21,344 nt of DNA from DATNPH01 sp036703315 (GTDB lineage: Bacteria; Cyanobacteriota; Cyanobacteriia; Cyanobacteriales; Coleofasciculaceae). Shown piece after piece: positions 16,096 through 21,344 of the stretch. The stretch is taken from assembly GCA_036703315.1 (NCBI GenBank), contig DATNPH010000122.1, positions 1 through 21,344 of the forward strand, in the 5' to 3' direction. A program made the translations under genes and the position numbers. Under the pieces are notes generated by a model. That model made no database searches and was not told the DNA's origin. It was given only the letters and a program-made list of their open reading frames with translations. Numbering within the stretch: position 1 is the stretch's first letter; each line of letters starts with the position of its first letter.

Positions 16096-16117
16096 AACGC
16101 TCCAAGCTTGGAGCGTT
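16096..16117. promoter_or_regulatory. Perfect 22-bp palindrome, candidate operator
   Basis: The half-site AACGCTCCAAG (16096-16106) is followed directly by its exact reverse complement CTTGGAGCGTT (16107-16117). Direct repeats GATGCAG flank it at 16080-16086 and 16120-16126, and a further CTGCAT (16135-16140) mirrors the second. It lies 87 bases upstream of the terpene-synthase start, a good position for a dimeric regulator. Hairpin formation in a 5' leader is the alternative. Confidence 0.55.
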
Positions 16118-16393
16118 CTGATGCAGATCAAAAACTGCATTCTCTGTAAATTTTCGACAAGGACAGCGCAAGAGGTTATAGAGACTGTAGTTCTTGGCGA
16201 ATTTCCTGTAATTGGGGAATTTACTGAAACGTCGTCCCCGCACTCGATGCTCTATCCGTAAAATTACGGTTGGAAATTTAGAAACAGTCTGTAATTACTA
16301 AGTCGAGAGCGCTCCCCAGCTCTGGGCTGTCTCATTTGTTGTCGTTAAGCCGAAATTTCTCTAATTTGAACATCAAGGCTGTGAGAGTAGCCC

Positions 16394-16483
16394 AGGACTT
16401 ACGCAAATCGAGCCTTTAGGTACTACCTATAGCGTGATGGTGGGCTATGCCCACCCTACAAATACAGGTTATGCGTAAGTCCT
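16394..16483. mobile_element. 90-bp MITE-like element upstream of the P450
   Basis: The ends are exact 12-bp inverted repeats, AGGACTTACGCA (16394-16405) and TGCGTAAGTCCT (16472-16483). The interior holds a GGTGGGC-TAT-GCCCACC hairpin. There is no transposase, so it would be a non-autonomous element or its remnant. I cannot see a clear target-site duplication. It ends 65 bases before the P450 start and so may carry or disrupt part of that promoter. Confidence 0.65.
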
Positions 16484-16548
16484 ATAGTCATTTCACTCCT
16501 TCGGGGTGTGAGGCGTCGAGTTTCTGTAAATCTACCTAGCGATTTATC

Positions 16549-17919
16549 ATGCGTAACACTACTTATAAGTTGGCACCTGGCCTCAATAGCTACTTAGTTT
16601 TGGGAAGTCTGCTTGAAATACAGCGCAAGGGCTACCTTCAGTTTTTCTACGATATTTGGCAGCAGTTTGGGGATGTAGCTTGCTGTCAGATGGGTTGGAA
16701 AAATTTTGTACTACTTGCTCATCCGAAGTTTATTCAGCATGTTTTGGTCGATCATCATCAGCGTTATAGCAAAGGTCAAGGGTATAAAAAGCTAGAACTT
16801 ATGCTGGGAAAAGGGTTGCTTACTAGTGAAGGTGAGTTGTGGCAACGACAAAGACGCCGTATGCAGCCTTTTTTTACCGAGGGTAAGATTAAACATCAGT
16901 ATCTTGAGGCTATTACGGCTTCTACTGAGCAGATGTTGAATCAATGGCAGCCTTATGTTAAAGCAAAGTCTCCCGTAGAAATTGGCGAACAAATGCTGGG
17001 TTTGACGATGAGTGTTGTTGGTCGAACTTTGCTAGGAACTACGCAGTTAGATGAGGATAAAGATTTAGGTTTTGCTCTTCGTTTTGCTTTGGATTATGTT
17101 TCTCAAAAAGGTTTGGCTGTTGTTGATTGGCCTGCTTTTATCCCTACATCATCAAATCTGGCTTTTAAAAAAGCAATGGGCGTGTTAAATCGATTTATCG
17201 ATAAGCTTGTCGAGCAGCGTTCTTGTGGTGGGAATGTTCAAGATGATTTACTGGCGGCGTTGCTGTCTTCATCGACTGCTCGATCTGGTGAATCTATAGA
17301 TCGACAGCAGTTACGTGATGAGTTGCTTACGCTGTTCTTAGCGGGAAGTGAGACAACGGCAAGTACGTTAACTTGGTTGTGGTATTTGCTGGCGATTAAT
17401 CCTGAGGTGGAGCAACGACTTTTCAGTGAAGTTGATGATGTACTGGGTGGGCGTACTCCAACGGCATCCGATCTGTCACGTCTTGAATATACCAAGTGCG
17501 TTATTGAGGAAGTAATGCGTCTTTATCCTCCCGTCTGGGCGATCGCTCGTGATGCTGTTGAGGATGACGAGATTTCGGGTTATCACATACCTAAAGATTC
17601 TATGGTCTTTAGTAGTTCCTATTTGGTTCATCGGCATCCTGAGTTTTGGGTTGAGCCTTCTAAATTTAATCCCGATCGTTTTGCTTCCAATCGCTCTGTG
17701 GATCGTCCTCGCTGTGCCTACATCCCTTTTGGTAGTGGTTCCCGAACTTGTATTGGACTTCATTTAGCGGTTATTGAAATCCAGCTGGTTGTTGCTACAG
17801 TGCTGTCTCGTTATCGGTTGCAGCTTGTTTCTCCTGCTCAGGTTGAGCCTTTTATTAAATCAATTTTGTGGCCACGTACTGGGGTGATGATGCGTCTTGT
17901 TCCTCGATGTGTTTCTTAA
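16549..17919 (+). CDS. Cytochrome P450, CYP110-like
   Basis: A 456-residue P450 of full length. The I-helix oxygen-activation motif AGSETT is at 265-270, ExxR at 321-324 (EVMR), the PERF-like region NPDRF at 374-378, and the haem loop FGSGSRTCIG at 394-403 with Cys401 as iron ligand. There is no N-terminal membrane anchor, as in soluble bacterial P450s. Overall similarity is to the cyanobacterial CYP110 group, members of which sit beside sesquiterpene synthases in Nostoc. I infer that it hydroxylates the product of the divergent synthase; fatty-acid or alkane substrates are the alternative for CYP110. Redox partners are not encoded nearby. The gene uses strikingly many T-ending codons compared with its neighbours. 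Confidence 0.88.
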   Translation: MRNTTYKLAPGLNSYLVLGSLLEIQRKGYLQFFYDIWQQFGDVACCQMGWKNFVLLAHPKFIQHVLVDHHQRYSKGQGYKKLELMLGKGLLTSEGELWQRQRRRMQPFFTEGKIKHQYLEAITASTEQMLNQWQPYVKAKSPVEIGEQMLGLTMSVVGRTLLGTTQLDEDKDLGFALRFALDYVSQKGLAVVDWPAFIPTSSNLAFKKAMGVLNRFIDKLVEQRSCGGNVQDDLLAALLSSSTARSGESIDRQQLRDELLTLFLAGSETTASTLTWLWYLLAINPEVEQRLFSEVDDVLGGRTPTASDLSRLEYTKCVIEEVMRLYPPVWAIARDAVEDDEISGYHIPKDSMVFSSSYLVHRHPEFWVEPSKFNPDRFASNRSVDRPRCAYIPFGSGSRTCIGLHLAVIEIQLVVATVLSRYRLQLVSPAQVEPFIKSILWPRTGVMMRLVPRCVS

Positions 17920-17938
17920 GGGGGGAGCCTATCAATTT

Positions 17939-17966
17939 TGAGAAGGAGCGATCGCGCTTCTTCTCA
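17939..17966. terminator. Hairpin between convergent P450 and TPM genes
   Basis: TGAGAAG (17939-17945) pairs with the CTTCTTCTCA end (17957-17966) around a GC core containing HIP1, with a one-base slip. It lies 20 bases after the P450 stop and 14 bases beyond the TPM stop. TTTT precedes it on plus, giving an A/T stretch usable as a terminator tail in the minus direction. A shared bidirectional terminator is likely. Confidence 0.5.
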
Positions 17967-17979
17967 CTAGCAGCTTTTA

Positions 17980-18687
17980 CTAGCTACCACCACTGTCGCC
18001 ACCACCTAACTCACTACTGCTGTTGATATCGGTAAAGCCGTTACGACGGCTGATTGATGAGAACCACCAAAGAGATAGTAAAACAAGCGAACTTATAAAA
18101 AGTATGCCTAACACGACGTAACCAGACTGGGGATTAAAGTTAGCCGTTGTGTCTATATCAACAGCATCGATAGCAACATTACCACCAAGTTTGGTTACCA
18201 GTGATTTAGTGCCAGCTAGGATGCCACCTTCAAAATTTCCCTGTTTGAATTGAGGGATAATTTCTTTTTGGATGATGTCACTTACTTGCGCATCCGGCAG
18301 CAGGGACTCGATACCATAGCCGGTTGTAATTTCTACACGGCGATCGCGTTTAGAAACCAAAAGCAGCACTCCCTTTTTGCCAATATCCCAGTAGTTGAAT
18401 AGTTTTGTGGTAAAGGCTTTAGGGTTAGGTGTTGTTTCGGGTACGGTGACAACGGCAATTTCATCCCCAGTTTGACGTTCTAACTCAGAGATGATCTGGT
18501 TGAGCTTGGCTTCGGTTTTCGTGCTGAGTATTTGTGCCATATCCGTTACCCAACCGCTATCTTCTTTTCGGGGATTAGGCACCTCTTGTATGGTCAGGGC
18601 GTAACTGGGCAGCGAGAAAAGGATTAAAGTTAAACACAGACCAACTGTCCAGAAAGCGCGTTTGGCTCTAAGTGCTACAGAAAACAT
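17980..18687 (-). CDS. TPM-domain membrane protein (TLP18.3/Psb32-like)
   Basis: A 235-residue secreted or lumen-facing protein. A signal peptide or membrane anchor (about 10-31, TVGLCLTLILFSLPSYA) precedes a TPM domain of about 140 residues. It begins VPNPRKEDSGWVTDMAQIL and contains GDEIAVVTV, GVLLLVSKRDRRVEITTGYGIE and the RDRR core. A transmembrane helix (about 190-208) and a short Ser/Gly-rich tail follow. Plant relatives (TLP18.3) sit on the thylakoid lumen side and are linked to photosystem II repair, with reported acid phosphatase activity. The cyanobacterial role is probably similar but not certain. The gene is divergent from the helicase across 113 bp with no clear promoter motif. 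Confidence 0.8.
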   Translation of the reverse strand: MFSVALRAKRAFWTVGLCLTLILFSLPSYALTIQEVPNPRKEDSGWVTDMAQILSTKTEAKLNQIISELERQTGDEIAVVTVPETTPNPKAFTTKLFNYWDIGKKGVLLLVSKRDRRVEITTGYGIESLLPDAQVSDIIQKEIIPQFKQGNFEGGILAGTKSLVTKLGGNVAIDAVDIDTTANFNPQSGYVVLGILFISSLVLLSLWWFSSISRRNGFTDINSSSELGGGDSGGS

Positions 18688-18800
18688 GGCTGTTGCTAGG
18701 ATGGCTAATATTGCACAAGGAAACTAGCCTGATTTTAAGGCTTCCAGCCCTAGCTGAACTGTAGCTAATACATCTACATCGCAACGATTACCGACACTCA

Positions 18801-21128
18801 ATGTCACAGGATGACCCCCAAAACCAGACAAGCCAGACTAAAATTCTACTGGCATTGCGGGAGCAGACATTGCAGCGACTCCGCAATGGCTTGCGACGTG
18901 GACAACAAAGCATGGCGGATTGGCAGGGGGGACAACTGGCAGTTTCCGCTGTTCCCGGTGCTGGGAAGTCTACGGGTATGGCAGTCGCGGCTGCATTTGC
19001 GATCGCACGTTACCAACTCCATGGAAAGCGTCAGCTAGTCGTCGTCACTTTCACTCGCTCCGCTGCCGCTAGTATCAAAGCTAAAATCCGCGAAAACCTG
19101 AAAGACCTTCGTCTACCACAAAACAGCTTCGTTGTCTATACCCTGCATGGTTTGGCGCTGAACATTGCCACCCGTCATCCAGAGTTGTCCGGACTCAATC
19201 TTGATCGTGCAACGTTAGTGACGCCGAATCAAAGCCACCGCCTAATTCGTGCTTGTGTAGAACAGTGGATTGCCGCTAACCCACGCCGTTATTCCATCCT
19301 GCTAGAAGGGCGTCAATTTGATGGGGAAGAAACCGAGCGATTGCGGCGACAATCTGTGTTACGGACTGAGGTGCTACCTGAAATTGCACAAATCGTCATC
19401 CATGAAGCAAAAAGCTCTGGTTTGTTGCCTCAAGATTTGTGGCAACTTAGCGAACAGACGCCGGATGCTTATGAGACATTGGCGATCGCAGCAGGGTTAT
19501 ATGAACAGTATCAAAGCGTAGCGCGATCGCGTAACTTCATCGACTACGATGACATGATTTTGGCAGCACTACGAGTATTGAAAGATGATGCTGTCCGCAA
19601 ACTGTGGCAGAACCAATTCTTTGCCGTCTTTGAAGACGAAGCTCAGGATTCGACGCCATTGCAATTCAAACTCCTAGAAACCCTTGCCGCTGACCCCAAT
19701 AACCCAAACGTACCGCCGAATTTAATCCGGGTTGGTGACCCCAATCAAGCGATTAACTCCACCTTCACCCCAGCTGACCCGGTTTATTTCAATCGCTTCT
19801 GCGAAGAGTGTAAAGCCATTGCTCGTCTGGCAACAATGGATCAAGCGGGTCGCAGTACCCAAATCATCATTGACGCTGCCAACTTTGTCTTAAACTGGGT
19901 CAATCGCTCCCAGCTTACGGGTGCTGAGCAAGCTTTTCGCCCTCAAACCATTCGTCCCGTTGCTGCTGGCGACCCTCAAGCCGATGCCAACCCTAACCCC
20001 GTGGGTCGAGGATTGGAAATCTATACTCCTAGAGACATTTACCACACCGTTGAGCTAATGGGAGAGCGGGTGGTTGAGTTATTTGCTAAATACCCAGATA
20101 GTCGGGCGGCAGTGTTGGTGCGGGAGAATCGTCAGGGTAGTTTTGTGGCGCAGAAGCTGGAGTATCTGAAGCGTCAGCATGGGATTGAGGTTTATGATGT
20201 TGCACAAAGCGATCGCCACTCCCACGTTCCTGCTGAAATCCTTTCGCTACTGCAATTCCTTGACCGCCCTCATTCTCCTGATTACCTGAAAGCGGCACTA
20301 GAAGTCCTCGTACAGCGCCAGCTGATTCCCACCCAAGACCTCAACGCCCTCGCCACCTTCCCAGAGCAATTCCTCTACCCCGGTCCCCTCGACCCCCAAC
20401 AAACACCTCCCGTGCGTCAAGCTCGCAAATACTGTAGTAGTCTGCTTCGCGCTCGTTTAGAACTGCCCCACTATCAGCTGATTTCCTTCCTGGCTCTAAC
20501 CTTAAACTACGACCAATCGGAGCTAGCAACAGCGGATAAATTATCAGAACGGGTTGCAAAACAAACGTATGGAAACAGTTCCATGCTCGCTACCCTCGCT
20601 GCCCTCAATGAAATCGTCACATCGGAACGCTTTGAACCTGTAGAAACAGAAGACGCAGACGCCCGCTATCTCCGCGCCGGTCAACTCACCATCATCACCA
20701 TGCACAAAGCTAAGGGACTGGACTGGGACTATGTCTTCCTGCCGTTTTTGCATGAAGACACGCTTCCTGGTAGTCCTTGGGTACCGACTGCTGCCCAGTT
20801 TTTGGGAGACTTTACCCTTGCAGAAGTCGCCAGGGCACAAATTCGCGCCAGTCTCCATCAGCGGTTGCCCTTACCGATGGCAATGGAGGCGTGGGAACAA
20901 GCGGGACACTTGAAGACGGCGGAGGAGTTTCGTCTGCTGTATGTGGCGATGACGCGGGCGAAGCGTTTGCTGTGGATGTCAGCGGCTCAAAAAGGGCCTT
21001 TTCGGTGGAATACGTTTAGTGGTCACTCGTCGGATAACTTGCAGCAGAAAAAGCCTTGTTCGGTTTTGCCAGCGTTAAAGAGTCGGTTTCCTCAATCGGT
21101 GGTTTCTCTGTCTACGATGCCGAGTTGA
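18801..21128 (+). CDS. UvrD/Rep-type superfamily 1 DNA helicase
   Basis: A 775-residue ATP-dependent 3'-5' DNA helicase. Motif I is AVPGAGKST (50-58), motif Ia VVTFTRSAA, motif II DEAQD (279-283, with Q in place of the usual D of DExD), and motif III VGDPNQAI. The UvrD_C part has TIITMHKAKGLDWDYVFLP (His635 region) and LLYVAMTRAKRLLW (motif VI). Such enzymes act in repair, recombination or removal of proteins from DNA. It lacks the nuclease domain of AddA/RecB and the usual UvrD C-terminal Tudor tail, so it is best left as a UvrD-like helicase of the cyanobacterial type. ATG 18801 fits the ordered N-terminus. The last 17 bases overlap the 3' end of the convergent PEP-CTERM gene. Confidence 0.85.
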   Translation: MSQDDPQNQTSQTKILLALREQTLQRLRNGLRRGQQSMADWQGGQLAVSAVPGAGKSTGMAVAAAFAIARYQLHGKRQLVVVTFTRSAAASIKAKIRENLKDLRLPQNSFVVYTLHGLALNIATRHPELSGLNLDRATLVTPNQSHRLIRACVEQWIAANPRRYSILLEGRQFDGEETERLRRQSVLRTEVLPEIAQIVIHEAKSSGLLPQDLWQLSEQTPDAYETLAIAAGLYEQYQSVARSRNFIDYDDMILAALRVLKDDAVRKLWQNQFFAVFEDEAQDSTPLQFKLLETLAADPNNPNVPPNLIRVGDPNQAINSTFTPADPVYFNRFCEECKAIARLATMDQAGRSTQIIIDAANFVLNWVNRSQLTGAEQAFRPQTIRPVAAGDPQADANPNPVGRGLEIYTPRDIYHTVELMGERVVELFAKYPDSRAAVLVRENRQGSFVAQKLEYLKRQHGIEVYDVAQSDRHSHVPAEILSLLQFLDRPHSPDYLKAALEVLVQRQLIPTQDLNALATFPEQFLYPGPLDPQQTPPVRQARKYCSSLLRARLELPHYQLISFLALTLNYDQSELATADKLSERVAKQTYGNSSMLATLAALNEIVTSERFEPVETEDADARYLRAGQLTIITMHKAKGLDWDYVFLPFLHEDTLPGSPWVPTAAQFLGDFTLAEVARAQIRASLHQRLPLPMAMEAWEQAGHLKTAEEFRLLYVAMTRAKRLLWMSAAQKGPFRWNTFSGHSSDNLQQKKPCSVLPALKSRFPQSVVSLSTMPS

Positions 21129-21344
21129 GCAGCTTTTTCTGCTTGCGTTTGAGCATTGAACCTGTACCTAAAGCACCAAACGCCAATAGACCAAATGTAG
21201 AAGCGGGTTCGGGAACAGAAGTGGGTTCAGAGACGGGGGTGGCGACGTAGATGCCTCTAGTACCGTCAGCAAGTATTGCATCGAAAACAATCTGACCAGA
21301 GTTGTTTAGATCAGGGGGCAAAACTTGTATCACTGTGGAACCGA
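21112..21344 (-). CDS. PEP-CTERM protein, C-terminal end (runs off window)
   Basis: Only the last 77 or so codons are visible; the frame is open to the right edge. A GTG at 21333 is not a credible start, because coding sequence continues above it. The visible part ends a repeat of the LNNSGQIVFDAILADGTRGIYVA kind, found in secreted choice-of-anchor proteins. A PEP-CTERM sorting signal follows: VPEPAST, a short hydrophobic helix (FGLLAFGALGTGSML) and a basic tail (KRKQKK). The protein is therefore exported and processed by an exosortase, probably ending in the envelope or extracellular matrix. It converges on and overlaps the helicase gene. Confidence 0.85.
   Translation of the reverse strand, partial: GSTVIQVLPPDLNNSGQIVFDAILADGTRGIYVATPVSEPTSVPEPASTFGLLAFGALGTGSMLKRKQKKLLNSAS

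Larger units (their letters stand above)
16010..16548. other. 539-bp divergent regulatory spacer of the terpenoid locus
   Basis: No convincing gene lies here; open frames on both strands (about 16022-16261) have no recognisable protein. The left half contains a 22-bp perfect palindrome with flanking GATGCAG repeats. The right half contains a 90-bp element with 12-bp inverted ends and, nearer the P450, a small CACTCC-TTCG-GGGTGTG hairpin (about 16494-16511). Promoters for both sides must be within this region. Confidence 0.6.

Noticed and set aside
16022..16261. Open frames on both strands in the terpenoid spacer
   Set aside because: Low-complexity, no motifs, and they run across the palindrome; more likely regulatory DNA.
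20544..20858. 104-aa minus-strand frame inside the helicase gene
   Set aside because: Shadow frame; the plus strand here encodes conserved helicase motifs.
1..21344. tRNA or rRNA genes and a replication origin
   Set aside because: I found no cloverleaf with a GTTC-type T-arm and CCA-like end, no rRNA signature and no DnaA-box cluster by eye.

Overview
The window is cyanobacterial. The palindrome GCGATCGC (HIP1) recurs about once per kilobase, in genes and between them. The gene families are also typical of cyanobacteria: a CruA-type lycopene cyclase, a CYP110-like P450 beside a terpene synthase, a TPM/TLP18.3-type protein, a PEP-CTERM protein and kinesin-light-chain-type TPR repeats. The many G/C-rich palindromic repeats suggest a large, repeat-rich genome such as that of a filamentous or Chroococcidiopsis-like species. 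The species itself cannot be read from the sequence.

Left part (1-3700) is accessory and repeat-rich. It opens with the 3' end of a group II intron (domains V and VI) lying inside the C-terminal end of an IS200/IS605-type tnpB, followed by a hairpin at the element's right side. Next come a membrane-anchored GTPase with a DUF697-like C-terminus, two small unknown genes on the minus strand, and a 76-residue XRE-type regulator with a short palindrome just before its start codon. Paired REP/REPIN-like G/C-tract repeats flank one of the small genes. A 121-bp folded repeat follows the regulator.

Middle (3688-12333): a translationally coupled minus-strand pair encodes an AAA/P-loop ATPase and a TPR protein whose N-terminal domain looks like a P-loop fold without its Walker A residues. 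This pair resembles the two-gene NTPase/repeat-sensor arrangements of bacterial conflict systems. Next are cruA (lycopene cyclisation) and a divergent 83-residue unknown. Then comes an 823-residue HTH-NACHT protein of the NLR-like (bNACHT) class, carrying an unusual polar insertion of about 60 residues. Two independent NTP-dependent sensor systems within 9 kb give this stretch a defence-island flavour.

Right part (12672-21344): an unknown 184-residue protein is followed by a compact terpenoid locus. A sesquiterpene-synthase-like gene and a soluble PAS-PAS-HisKA_2 sensor kinase lie 13 nt apart on the minus strand. A CYP110-like P450 is read divergently from a 539-bp spacer. That spacer holds a perfect 22-bp palindrome near the synthase start and a 90-bp MITE-like element just upstream of the P450. 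The simplest model is that the synthase makes a hydrocarbon scaffold, the P450 oxidises it, and the kinase couples the locus to a signal. After this come a TPM-domain membrane protein, a UvrD/Rep-type helicase and the C-terminal end of a PEP-CTERM protein that runs off the window and overlaps the helicase tail-to-tail by 17 bp.
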